NCBI GenBank assembly: GCA_945892985.1
Contig: CAMDDU010000009.1
Coordinates: 48,432-112,431, forward strand
Reading direction: 5' to 3'
DNA: 64,000 bases
From: CAITSH01 sp945892985
GTDB taxonomy: Bacteria > Pseudomonadota > Gammaproteobacteria > Burkholderiales > SG8-39
Shown here: in pieces, positions 24,044 through 32,482 of the stretch
Numbering within the stretch: position 1 is the stretch's first letter
How the letters are laid out: each line of letters begins with the position of its first letter
The notes under the pieces: model-generated
What the model was told of the DNA's origin: nothing
Database searches by the model: none
What the model saw: only the letters and a program-made list of their open reading frames with translations
Program-made: the position numbers and the translations under genes

Positions 24044-25342
24044 TCAGTGCGTGACATAGCCCATGGTCTGCGGCAGCCACAACACGATCTGCGGAAACAG
24101 CGTCATGGCAAACAGCAGCAGCAGCAGCATGACGAGGAAGGGCCAGCCCTCCTTCATCATTTCGCTTATGGCAATGCCGGTCAGCGCCTTGGTCACAAAC
24201 AGCAGCATGCCAAAGGGCGGGTGAATCAGGCCTATCATCATATTGAGCACCACCAGCACGCCAAAGTGCACCAAATCAACGCCGAGCAGCCTGGCCGCCG
24301 GCAGCAGCATCGGCACGAACACCAGCAACAGCACCGACACATCGAGAAAGCAGCCCAGCACCAGAAACATCAGGTTAACGAGCAGCAGGAAGCCTGTTTG
24401 CGACAAGCGCATGCCCTCCACCCACGCGGCCATGGCCTGCGGCACGCCCTCGGCGGTGAAGGCGTAGTTGAGCACAAAGGAGCCGGCGAGGATGATGGTG
24501 ATGACGGCGCTGCCGCGCGTGGACTCCATCACCACACCCCAGAAACTGCGCCAGCTGAGTGCACGATAGACCAGGGCAGCGAGGAGTAGCGCGTGCAGCG
24601 CGGCGACGGCGGCCGCCTCGGTCGGTGTGAACACGCCCGAGTAGATGCCGCCCAGCAGCACCAGCGGCAGCGAAAGGGGCAGCGCGCCGCGATATAAAAT
24701 GGCCGGCCATTCGCGCAGCGGTATTTTTTCCTCGCGCGGCATGTTGCGCCTGGTGGCGATCACATGCACCACCCCCATCATCAGCAGTGCCATCAGCACA
24801 CCGGGCACCACCCCGCCAAGGAACAAGGCACCGACCGAGGCACCCGACACCAGCGCATAAATCACCATCGGAATGGACGGTGGAATGATGGGCCCCAGCG
24901 TGGCACTCGCCACCACCACGGCGCCGGCAAAGCCCGGCGTGTATCCTGGCCTCTTGAGCATCTGCCGTATGGTCACAAGACCCGGGCCGGCGGCGTCGGC
25001 GAGCGCGCTGCCGCTCATGCCCGAAAAAATCACACTGACCAGGATATCCACCTGCGCCAGGCCACCGCGCATGCGCCCGACCAACACGCGGCAAAAATCG
25101 AAAATGCGCTCGCTTACCGTGCCCGCGTTCATGATGTTGGCGGCGAAAACAAACAGCGGCACGGCCAACAGCACATAGCTGTTGTACAAGCCGTTGCATA
25201 CCTGCTCGGCGACGAGGCCGAGGTCCTGCTGCTTGACCAGCAGATAGCCGACGCCGGCGGCGAGCATGGAAAACCCTATGGACATGCGCAGCAACAGGCC
25301 GGCGACCATAATGCCGACGAGGACGCTGATTCCTAGTGTCAT
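24044..25342 (-). CDS. dctM: TRAP transporter large permease (DctM type)
   Basis: A 432-residue membrane protein with about 11-13 hydrophobic segments and the family's signature stretches DILVSVIFSGMSGSALADAAG, then GPIIPPSIPMVIYAL and the MIGLIHPPFGMLLF loop. It is the ion-coupled channel of a TRAP carboxylate transporter. Gene order on the minus strand is DctP, DctQ, DctM, all complete. The gap to DctQ (25343-25413) carries a GTCATGGAGTCATAG tandem repeat. Confidence 0.95.
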   Translation of the reverse strand: MTLGISVLVGIMVAGLLLRMSIGFSMLAAGVGYLLVKQQDLGLVAEQVCNGLYNSYVLLAVPLFVFAANIMNAGTVSERIFDFCRVLVGRMRGGLAQVDILVSVIFSGMSGSALADAAGPGLVTIRQMLKRPGYTPGFAGAVVVASATLGPIIPPSIPMVIYALVSGASVGALFLGGVVPGVLMALLMMGVVHVIATRRNMPREEKIPLREWPAILYRGALPLSLPLVLLGGIYSGVFTPTEAAAVAALHALLLAALVYRALSWRSFWGVVMESTRGSAVITIILAGSFVLNYAFTAEGVPQAMAAWVEGMRLSQTGFLLLVNLMFLVLGCFLDVSVLLLVFVPMLLPAARLLGVDLVHFGVLVVLNMMIGLIHPPFGMLLFVTKALTGIAISEMMKEGWPFLVMLLLLLFAMTLFPQIVLWLPQTMGYVTH

Positions 25343-25375
25343 GGAGTCATAGGGTCATGGAGTCATAGTGTCATG
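25343..25375. repeat. Short tandem repeat (GAGTCATAGKGTCATG)
   Basis: Two to three imperfect copies of GGAGTCATAGGGTCAT directly precede the DctM start codon on its coding strand. This is another of the short-period repeats next to start codons in this window. Confidence 0.7.
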
Positions 25376-25413
25376 ACTTCAGGAGCCCGCGCATACGCTG
25401 CACGCCATGGCCT

Positions 25414-25893
25414 TCAGGGTCGCAGTTCGGCGTCAAGGTCGTAGCCGCGCACCGCCCTGAAAACAGCCCATGCGCAGCGCACCACCAGCGCCGCTATCAG
25501 CAGCACGAAGGGCAGGTAGACCCACATCAGCGGAATGCCCAGCACCGGTGTGCCCTCGCGCGCCATGAAGCGCACGTAGTCCCAGCTTGCCGGCAGGCCG
25601 ACGAGAGCGAGGCCGCCGATCAGCCCGTTGCCGGCGATCAACATGAGCTGCCTTGCACGGCGGCCAACCGCCTGCCAGACGAGGTCGAAGGCGACATGCT
25701 CGCGCGCGGGCACAATCAGCGCCGACGCCCACAAGATGACCCACACATACAGGATCACCGCCGCCTCGTCGCTCCAGGGCAGCGGCCTGCCAAAGCCAAA
25801 GCGCGCCGCGATCTGGATGATGAACACCACAAACAGCGCCAGAAAAAGGCCGCCGCCTATGGCGTTGGCGGCGCGCCTGAACCAAACCACCAC
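25414..25893 (-). CDS. dctQ: TRAP transporter small permease (DctQ type)
   Basis: A 159-residue protein with four hydrophobic segments, the second preceded by GRPLPWSDEAAVILYVWVILW, the DctQ hallmark. It starts at GTG 25893, two nt after the DctP stop, so it is translationally coupled. It acts with DctM as the membrane part of the TRAP carrier. The C-terminal YDLDAELRP is soluble. Confidence 0.92.
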   Translation of the reverse strand: MVVWFRRAANAIGGGLFLALFVVFIIQIAARFGFGRPLPWSDEAAVILYVWVILWASALIVPAREHVAFDLVWQAVGRRARQLMLIAGNGLIGGLALVGLPASWDYVRFMAREGTPVLGIPLMWVYLPFVLLIAALVVRCAWAVFRAVRGYDLDAELRP

Positions 25894-25895
25894 GG

Positions 25896-26909
25896 CTAGC
25901 GTGTCGCGTTGATGCGCTCGAGCAGGCCCTTGGGCCAGACCTTGGCGTAGTCGGAGTTCTGGTAGGCCGCCTGCACCGATTTACGGAAAGCCTCGACATC
26001 GGGCGTGACAACCTGCAGGCCTTCTTTCTTGAAAAACTCGACCAACTGGGATTCTTCCTTGATACGGTTGTCGTTGTTCCACAGCGCGGCAGCCTGCGCC
26101 GCGGCGACCACTTTTTGCCTTTGCGCCGCGCCCAAGGCATTCAAGCTCTTGTTCGACATGGTGATGAACAGGCTGTCAACAAGGTGGCCGGTCAGCACAA
26201 TCTGTTTGGTCACCTCGTAGAACTTGGCGGCGCGCACCGAGGGTAGCGGATTGTCCTGGCCGTCTATGGTGCCGGTCTTCAGACCCAGATAGACCTCGCC
26301 AAACGCAAGCGGCGTGGCGGTGGCGCCCAGCGCCTCACCGAGAAACAACCACTCCCTGGTGCCGGGCATGCGCAGCTTGACGCCTTTGAGGTCGGCCGGC
26401 GTAGCGACCTTGCGCGTGTCACGCAGGTTGATCTGGCGCGTGCCAAGGTAGGCGGTGGCGAGCGCTGTCACCTCCATTTTCTCCGCCACTGTCTTGAACA
26501 GCTCCGCGCCTATCGGGCCGTTAAAAACCTTTTGCTGCTGCGCCGGATCACGGATCACGTAGCCGGCGGTGAACACCGAAAATTCAGGCACCAGCTTGGC
26601 AATGTCAAAGGCCGAGATGGCGGCCAGTTCAAGGTTGCCCCGCGCCATGGCCGCGGGCTCGGTGCCCTGCTTGAACAGCGAGCCGTTGAGGTTGATCTGC
26701 ACCTCGAACTCGCCCGGCGCGCTTTTGTCCAGCGCGTCCTTGAACACCGTCCACATTCTGGCATGCCAGTCATCGGGCACGGCGGGCGTTGAAATACGCA
26801 ATACGGTTTTGCTTTGCGCCATCGCCGGCAGGGTAACGGCGCAAAGCGCTGCCACGGCCAGCAGCAACACCCCGCGACGAAGCCTGCAAAGCATTTTTGG
26901 GTTGTTCAT
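25896..26909 (-). CDS. dctP: TRAP transporter periplasmic receptor (DctP type)
   Basis: A 337-residue exported receptor with a signal peptide of about 31 residues ending AMA, then KTVLRISTPAVPDDWHAR. Typical DctP motifs are GVKLRMPGTREW (the carboxylate-binding Arg region) and GLKTGTIDGQDNPLPSV with the NGE/DGQ-type substrate contact. AGGAG lies 9 nt upstream of the ATG. As first gene of the operon it delivers a carboxylate to DctQM. The substrate is unknown; the neighbouring catabolic genes suggest an aromatic or oxo-acid. Confidence 0.93.
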   Translation of the reverse strand: MNNPKMLCRLRRGVLLLAVAALCAVTLPAMAQSKTVLRISTPAVPDDWHARMWTVFKDALDKSAPGEFEVQINLNGSLFKQGTEPAAMARGNLELAAISAFDIAKLVPEFSVFTAGYVIRDPAQQQKVFNGPIGAELFKTVAEKMEVTALATAYLGTRQINLRDTRKVATPADLKGVKLRMPGTREWLFLGEALGATATPLAFGEVYLGLKTGTIDGQDNPLPSVRAAKFYEVTKQIVLTGHLVDSLFITMSNKSLNALGAAQRQKVVAAAQAAALWNNDNRIKEESQLVEFFKKEGLQVVTPDVEAFRKSVQAAYQNSDYAKVWPKGLLERINATR

Positions 26910-27008
26910 GATTTCAACTCCTCCGATCCCGCCATTTTAGTTGTTTTGCACTGCACGCCAGCGCACCGGACGACGCCGCGTCCACACGGTACGGCGGCGC
27001 TCTATTGT

Positions 27009-28019
27009 TTATTGTTGCTTGATCCCCGCCGCCTTGACGATGGGCCCCCAACGCACGATCTCGTCCTTGATCAGTTGGGTCACATATTCGGGCCGCGAAG
27101 AGCGGCCTTCGAGTCCGAGGCCAAGCATGCGCTGGCGCATCTCGGGCGCCGCCATCACCGCAACGATGGCGGCATTGAGCTTGTCGACAAGATCCTTGGG
27201 CGTGGCGGCCGGAACGACAAAGGCGTACCAGGTCGCGTACTCGTAGCCTGCCACGCCCGCCTCGGCGATGGTCGGCGCCTCGGGCACCAGCGGCGATCGG
27301 CGCGTCCCGCTTACCGCCAGCACGCGCGCCTTGCCGCCCTTGTACGAGGGAATGATGCTGGGCACGTCGGCAAAAACAATCTGCACGCGGCCGCTTACCA
27401 AATCAGTGATCGCCGGTTGCACCCCCTTGTAGGGGATCAGCGTGATATCGGTTTCTGTGCGGCGCTTGAAGGCCTCGCCGAGCATTTGTGCGAAGCTCGC
27501 GCCCGAGGCGTAGTTGAGTTTTCCCGGGGACGCCTTGGCGAGCGCGATCAGTTCAGCCACGTTTTTTACCGGCAGGTCCGGGGTGACGGCAAGCGCAAAA
27601 GGGCTGTCGGCGACAAAGCTCACGCCGGTGAAATCCTTAGACGGATCGTAGGGCAGGGTCTGGTACAGATGCGGATTCAGGCCAAATGCACCCAGCGTGC
27701 CCAGAAACAAGGTGTGCCCGTCCGGCGCGGCCTTGGCCACCGCGTCGGCCGCAATAATGGAGTCGGCGCCAGGCTTGTTATCGACCAGCACCGCCTGACC
27801 CCAGACCTTGCGCAACTCCTCGGCCATGGCGCGCGCGATCACATCAAGCAGGCTGCCCGAGGGAAAGCCGACGACGATGCGCACCGGATGATTGGGAAAG
27901 GCCGGCGACTGGGCGGGTGCGGAAGCACTGAACAGAAAAGCCCCGAGCACCGCCAAAAGGGAAAGCAGGGGCTTGCGCATCCCTGCACCGGAAAAAATAC
28001 CGCGTAAATCAAACCACAT
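27009..28019 (-). CDS. Bug/TctC-family periplasmic solute receptor (2)
   Basis: A 336-residue receptor. The ATG at 28019 is chosen because AAAGGAG lies 8 nt upstream; it adds a leader (MWFDLRGIFSGAGMRKPLL) before the hydrophobic core ending SAPAQS. An alternative start at MRKPLL gives the canonical signal peptide. The mature part shows NHPVRIVVGFPSGSLLDVIA, DNKPGADSIIA and a KDEIVRWGPIVKAAG C-terminus. It lies about 100 nt downstream of the TRAP receptor start in the opposite sense of transcription order (upstream gene), so its promoter could also serve the TRAP genes. Confidence 0.92.
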   Translation of the reverse strand: MWFDLRGIFSGAGMRKPLLSLLAVLGAFLFSASAPAQSPAFPNHPVRIVVGFPSGSLLDVIARAMAEELRKVWGQAVLVDNKPGADSIIAADAVAKAAPDGHTLFLGTLGAFGLNPHLYQTLPYDPSKDFTGVSFVADSPFALAVTPDLPVKNVAELIALAKASPGKLNYASGASFAQMLGEAFKRRTETDITLIPYKGVQPAITDLVSGRVQIVFADVPSIIPSYKGGKARVLAVSGTRRSPLVPEAPTIAEAGVAGYEYATWYAFVVPAATPKDLVDKLNAAIVAVMAAPEMRQRMLGLGLEGRSSRPEYVTQLIKDEIVRWGPIVKAAGIKQQ

Positions 28020-28277
28020 GGTTCTGCTCCTTTGAACAAACACTTTGAGTAAAGCGCTTAAGAGCGCTATTTTAGCTTCGCCAAGGCATTGCGGCATTGC
28101 GGCTTTGCTGCGACCGCAGGACGACGCCACAAATGCATCACCAGATTACGGTGACAGCTCAGCTTAGTCTGACGCGCTGACTTGCAGTAACATCGTTCGC
28201 GCCAGAATAAAAAAAGCTCCGTCCACTATGCGTGTATTCAGGATCTTCAGCAAACAATCAGGGGAATCGGCGATTAA

Positions 28278-28571
28278 AATTCGCGAGGCGCCGATGACCT
28301 GGGAGCAAAGACCGATGTCCGAGACATTCCCTGCCAAGCCTATTTTTCCCGTAAAACACCGGAAGGGCATGTCCAGCACTACCACACGGCTCCGCGCCGC
28401 CAGTTGATATTCCTGAGCTCGGCCATCCTGGAGCTGGAAACGGGCGAAGGCCTGCGCACCATTTTCCGGCCCGGCGACCGGCGCGCCGAGCACACCGGCA
28501 GAGTACACAAAAGGAGAACACCGCAATGGCATCACATAACACCTGGACAGAGCATTTCCCCGGCAATCTGA
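28278..28571 (+). pseudogene. Remnant of a cupin-domain protein gene
   Basis: After an in-frame TAA at 28275 one frame stays open and reads ...AYFSRKTPEGHVQHYHTAPR, then RQLIFLSSAILELETGEGLR and TIFRPGDRRAEHTG. This is the conserved half of a small cupin (HxH...PRRQ..., sugar of the ELETGEG.R.F.PGD type). No start codon lies upstream in this frame and the last part overlaps the hydrolase start in another frame, so the gene appears to be truncated at its 5' end and decayed at the 3' end. Confidence 0.6.
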
Positions 28572-29713
28572 TGTGGTCGAACGCAACGCTGGTGTGCAAG
28601 GGCATGGCACCCTACGGTGCGGTTTCGCTGGGCGAGATCGAGCTGGTTTGCGCGCGCCTGCGCGAGCGCGAGGGCGAGGCCGCAGCCTGGGGTGAGGAGT
28701 GGTGCAAGGTCGCCGCCATGGTGGAGAAGCTCGGCGATGCGGCGGCTGCGGCAGGAAACCACGCGACGGCAGGCAACCAGTATTTGCGCGCCGGAAGTTA
28801 TTACTACACCGGCGAGCGCTTCGTGCCTTTGGGCGGGGAAAAAATAGCGATCTACCGCAAGGCGTTGCGCTGCTCGCAAGAGGGCCTGAAGCGCCGCTTC
28901 CCGACGATGGAAATCGTTGAAGTACCCTACGAAGGCAAGACACTGCCGGCGTATTTTATGAAGGCGCAGGACCGCGGTGGAAAGAGCGCAGGCCCCGCAC
29001 CGACGGTGGTGCTGTTCGACGGCATGGACAACTGCAAGGAGATGAGCGTGCTCTTCGCCGGTTTGGAATTCGCGCAGCGCGGCTTCAACACACTCGCGAT
29101 CGATGGCCCGGGACAAGGCGAGTCGCTGCGCCTGCGTGAGATTTACGCCCGTCCGGATTACGAGGTGGCGGGTACCGCCGCCTACGAGTTTGTCGCCGCA
29201 CGCAAGGATGTCGACGCAAAACGCGTCGCCATCATGGGTTACAGTTTTGGCGGGTATTACGCACCGCGCATCGCCGCCATTGAACGGCGCTACGCCGCCT
29301 GCGTCGCCCTCGGTGCCCTGCATTGGGATCTGCACGCATGGCAGTCGAACATCAAGGCGCAGCTCGCCGCAGACCCGAAAAAAAGCGCGCAGTCCAATTT
29401 CCAATTCCAGTGGATCCTCGGCATGTCCGACTCGGACGCCGCGCTCGAGCGCGCACGCGCCTTCTCGCTGGAGGGTATCGCCGACAAGATCAGCTGCCCC
29501 TTCCTGGTGACGCACGGCGAGAACGACCAGGTGGTGCCGGTGGCGGCGGCGCACAAGTTGTACGCCGAGGTCGGCTCGAAGAACAAATCGCTGAAAATAT
29601 TCAAACCGGAAGAGACCGGATCGGAACATTGCCAGGTCGACAACCGCCAACTGGGCATCGATTACATCAGCGACTGGCTGGCGGCAAACCTCAACGCAAA
29701 AACCGGAGGCTGA
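28526..29713 (+). CDS. Alpha/beta hydrolase (FrsA / dihydropseudooxynicotine-hydrolase-like)
   Basis: A 395-residue hydrolase with a helical N-terminal half (about 1-130) and an alpha/beta core. The nucleophile elbow is GYSFGG (Ser at about 246), an oxyanion region is VLFDGMDNCKEM, the acid is the Asp in HGENDQVVP, and the His is in TGSEHCQVDN. The two-part layout matches C-C bond hydrolases such as 2,6-dihydropseudooxynicotine hydrolase and other esterases that act on bulky oxo-acids. AAAGGAG precedes the ATG. A broken Bug receptor gene follows after 2 nt, so the two were probably one operon. Confidence 0.87.
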   Translation: MASHNTWTEHFPGNLMWSNATLVCKGMAPYGAVSLGEIELVCARLREREGEAAAWGEEWCKVAAMVEKLGDAAAAAGNHATAGNQYLRAGSYYYTGERFVPLGGEKIAIYRKALRCSQEGLKRRFPTMEIVEVPYEGKTLPAYFMKAQDRGGKSAGPAPTVVLFDGMDNCKEMSVLFAGLEFAQRGFNTLAIDGPGQGESLRLREIYARPDYEVAGTAAYEFVAARKDVDAKRVAIMGYSFGGYYAPRIAAIERRYAACVALGALHWDLHAWQSNIKAQLAADPKKSAQSNFQFQWILGMSDSDAALERARAFSLEGIADKISCPFLVTHGENDQVVPVAAAHKLYAEVGSKNKSLKIFKPEETGSEHCQVDNRQLGIDYISDWLAANLNAKTGG

Positions 29714-29715
29714 GC

Positions 29716-30030
29716 ATGCAGCCCTTCAAACGCCTCGCCGCGCTGCTCGTGCTCGCGGGCCTATCTGGCGCGGTGCTAGGGCAGGGCTTTCCGAACAAGC
29801 CGATACGCCTGATCGCGCCCTACCCGGCCGGCGAATCCATAGACTCGGTGGCGCGCCTCACCGCGCAACACTGGTCGGCGGCGCTCGCCGTGCCGGAACT
29901 GCGCAACCAGCTCATCGGCCAGGGTGCAGAACCGCTGGGCAGCACGCCGGAAGAGTTCGGCCAATTCATGGCCGGCGAACTGGCCAAGTGGCGCCTCGTC
30001 GTCGAGGCTTCCGGCGCCAGGGCCGAATAG
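29716..30030 (+). pseudogene. Bug/TctC receptor gene with in-frame internal deletion
   Basis: A 104-residue frame starts MQPFKRLAALLVLAGLSGAV with a signal peptide and the receptor N-terminus NKPIRLIAPYPAGESIDSVA, continues to SAAL, then jumps at once to the receptor C-terminus AVPELRNQLIGQGAEPLGST and LAKWRLVVEASGA. About 220 residues of the usual 325 are missing, with the frame kept. The signal peptide and both ends are intact, so a short periplasmic peptide could still be made, but the ligand cleft is gone. It starts 2 nt after the hydrolase stop. Confidence 0.8.
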
Positions 30031-30048
30031 TCCGGCGGGGGGGGAGGA

Positions 30049-30083
30049 AGGCTGAAAACCCGCTCCAGGCGCGGCTCTCCAGC
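30049..30083 (+). repeat. 35-nt dispersed GGCTGGA element, copy 4
   Basis: It reads AGGCTGAAAACCCGCTCCAG then GCGCGGCTCTCCAGC and lies between the convergent ends of the deleted receptor gene and the Bug receptor at 30111. It diverges from the other copies mainly in the middle of the right arm. Confidence 0.65.
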
Positions 30084-30110
30084 CGCGCCACGGCCCGAAA
30101 TGCGGGGTGC

Positions 30111-31082
30111 TTACTGCGGCTTGATGCCGGCGCGCTTGATGACGCGGTCGTATTCGGCGATTTCATTACGCACATAGCGCGCGAACTCATCGGGCGACAT
30201 ATCCATCACGTCATTGCCCAGGTTGGCGAGTTTTTCACGCACCCCCGGATCGCTCAGGGCCTTGCGCGTGTCGGCCGAGATTTTGGCGATGACAGGCGCC
30301 GGCGTTCCCGCGGGTGCCCACAGGCCGAACCACAGCGGCGAATCGGCGCCGCTGATACCGGCCTCGCCGGTGGTCGGAATATCGGGCAGCTGGCTGTTTC
30401 GTTTGGGCGTGCTCACGGCAAGGGCGCGCAGGCGCCCCGACTTGATACTGGAGATCACCGCCGAGATCGGACCCCAATAACAATCCACCGATTTACTGAA
30501 CAACGCCGCAAGCACCTCGGGCGTGCCCTTGAACGGAATCTGCGTAACGTCGATCTTGGTCGCGGCGATGAATTTTTCCGTACTGAGATGGGTGCCGCTA
30601 CCGACCCCGGCATGCCCCCAGTTGATGGCGCCGGGCTTGGCCTTCGCCGCGTTAACGATGTCCATCGCCGATTTGTAGGACGAACTCGTCTCGACCACCA
30701 GCACATTGGGCTGTATCGACAAGGGCACGATATCGATCAAATCCTTGGTCGTTTCGTAAGGCAGCTTGGCGTAAATAGCCGGGTTCACCGTATGCGCAGT
30801 CGAATTGATCAACAAGGTGTAGCCGTCCGGCGCCGCCTTGGCCACCAGGTTGGTGCCGATCGAACCGCCCGCGCCGGCGCGGTTGTCGACCAGCACCGGT
30901 TGCGCCCATATCTCGGACAATTTTTGCGTTACCAGCCGCCCGACAATGTCGGTGGAACTCCCGGCCGTAAATGAAATAATCACGTGCACCGGCTTGGCGG
31001 GATAGGTCTGCGCGCCAGCCTGCAGCGCCATGACCGACAGGGCTGCGGCCAGAATCGTTCTAACTGCCTTGGTCTTGTCCAT
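30111..31082 (-). CDS. Bug/TctC-family periplasmic solute receptor (3)
   Basis: A 323-residue receptor with signal peptide MDKTKAVRTILAAALSVMAL ending AGAQ, the mature start TYPAKPVHVIISFTAGSSTD, DNRAGAGGSIG, and a C-terminal NEIAEYDRVIKRAGI. The ATG at 31082 has AGGAG upstream. A variant of the usual cleft sequence (FTAGSSTD rather than FPPGGxxD) is shared with the receptor at 40783, so these two form a subgroup and may bind related ligands. It is downstream of the MetE-like gene in the same direction. Confidence 0.94.
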   Translation of the reverse strand: MDKTKAVRTILAAALSVMALQAGAQTYPAKPVHVIISFTAGSSTDIVGRLVTQKLSEIWAQPVLVDNRAGAGGSIGTNLVAKAAPDGYTLLINSTAHTVNPAIYAKLPYETTKDLIDIVPLSIQPNVLVVETSSSYKSAMDIVNAAKAKPGAINWGHAGVGSGTHLSTEKFIAATKIDVTQIPFKGTPEVLAALFSKSVDCYWGPISAVISSIKSGRLRALAVSTPKRNSQLPDIPTTGEAGISGADSPLWFGLWAPAGTPAPVIAKISADTRKALSDPGVREKLANLGNDVMDMSPDEFARYVRNEIAEYDRVIKRAGIKPQ

Positions 31083-31221
31083 ATTTTTCTCCTGGAATTT
31101 TCGCCAATGTTGGTGAAGGTTGGTGGTCGGGTGAAGCTTCGTGAAGAGTGGCGGTTGGGAAAAATCATTCATGCCGCCCGGCCCGGCACTTTGGGCATGT
31201 CGCCTGCTGCGTGGCTGTGGA

Positions 31222-32370
31222 TTAGCTCTTCCAGTATCGCGCCGAGGCGATGCGCGCGCCCTCGGCCATGGCGGCGAGCTTGGCCCAGACCACCTGCGGG
31301 TCGACCGCGGCCTGACCGACCCAGGTGCCGTAGCCGCAATCGCTGCCGGCGATGACATTTTCGCGACCGACCAGATCGGCGTAGCGGCCGATGCGCTGTG
31401 CGATAAGCTCGGGGTGCTCGATGAAGTTGGTCTTCGATTCGATTACGCCCGGAATCAGCACCTTGCCCTCGGGCAGCTTCACCGTTTCGAACACCGTGAA
31501 CTCGTGCGCGTGGCGCGGGTTGGAGGCCTCGAACGAAATCGCGCTCGGCTTGGCCTTGAACACGACATCGACGATGTCGGCGAGCGGCACGTCGCAGTGG
31601 TGCGGTCCTTCGTAATTGCCCCAGCACAAATGCATGCGCAACTGCTCGGCCGGGATGTTCTCGACGGCATGATTGAGTGCCTCGATGTGCATGTGCATGC
31701 GCTTGCGGAATTCCGCGGTGGACAGGTCGGCGTACTGGATATGCCGGCCCATGGCGAGGTCGGGGCAATCCAGTTGCAGCACGAAGCCGGCCTTGGCCAC
31801 CGCCTCGTATTCATGACGCATGGCCGAAGCGATGGCCTCAAGATAGGCTTCCTGGCTGGGGTAATAATCGTTGCGAAAAAACAGCGACACCACTCCCGGC
31901 GAGGCGGCGCTCATGAAACCGCCATGTGCTTTTTCCCCCGCCAATGCCACCTTGAGGTTGGCGGCATCGGTCACGGCCGCCTTGGCATCGCGCACCGTTA
32001 TCGGCGCGTTACAGGCCGGCGTCTTGCGCCGCGAACGGCCGGGATCACCGAACACGCGCTTTTCGAGCGTCGGAAACGCGGCGAGATCCTGATAGACAAA
32101 GGTGTTGCCGGTGCCGCCAAAACCATCCAGGCGGTCCTTGATGTAAGTGGCGTAACTCGGCTTGCTCAGCTCGCCGTCGTTCACCAGGTCCACGCCGGCA
32201 TCGATCTGCGCCTTGACCACCTCGGCGACAGCCGATTTGACGCGCCCCGCCAGCGCGTCATGATCCACCGGGACACCCTCTTCCTTCGCATACATCATCC
32301 GGATGAGGTCTTCGGGACGCGGCAGGCTGCCGGTGTGGGTGGTGAGGAAACGCTCTTTGCTGCGCATCAT
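31222..32370 (-). CDS. MetE C-domain-like (cobalamin-independent methionine synthase family) protein
   Basis: A 382-residue TIM-barrel protein of the MetE C-terminal/UROD superfamily: THTGSLPRPEDL at the N-terminus; a zinc site is visible as MHLCWGN (His, Cys), a Glu in FEASNPRH, and Cys in GSDCGYGT. It lacks the N-terminal half of MetE. Single-domain members include methyltransferases and the epoxyalkane:coenzyme M transferase. The context (extradiol dioxygenase, PcaF, Bug receptor) suggests a role in catabolism, for example moving a methyl group or thiol adduct, rather than methionine synthesis. That is inference; the substrate is unknown. Confidence 0.85.
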   Translation of the reverse strand: MMRSKERFLTTHTGSLPRPEDLIRMMYAKEEGVPVDHDALAGRVKSAVAEVVKAQIDAGVDLVNDGELSKPSYATYIKDRLDGFGGTGNTFVYQDLAAFPTLEKRVFGDPGRSRRKTPACNAPITVRDAKAAVTDAANLKVALAGEKAHGGFMSAASPGVVSLFFRNDYYPSQEAYLEAIASAMRHEYEAVAKAGFVLQLDCPDLAMGRHIQYADLSTAEFRKRMHMHIEALNHAVENIPAEQLRMHLCWGNYEGPHHCDVPLADIVDVVFKAKPSAISFEASNPRHAHEFTVFETVKLPEGKVLIPGVIESKTNFIEHPELIAQRIGRYADLVGRENVIAGSDCGYGTWVGQAAVDPQVVWAKLAAMAEGARIASARYWKS

Positions 32371-32482
32371 ATCGTCCTAGCCTAGAGTTTCTGGTGTCGA
32401 CCGCTCCCGCGCCGCCATCCGTGGAGAGGGCGGGGGATTGCGCACAGAGCCCCGTTCATGCAACAACGCGCGCCGAAACCGC

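Noticed and set aside
28164..28943. 259-codon minus-strand frame upstream of the hydrolase
   Set aside because: Arg/Pro/Ser-rich, antisense to the hydrolase start, no motif; the plus-strand cupin remnant explains the region better.
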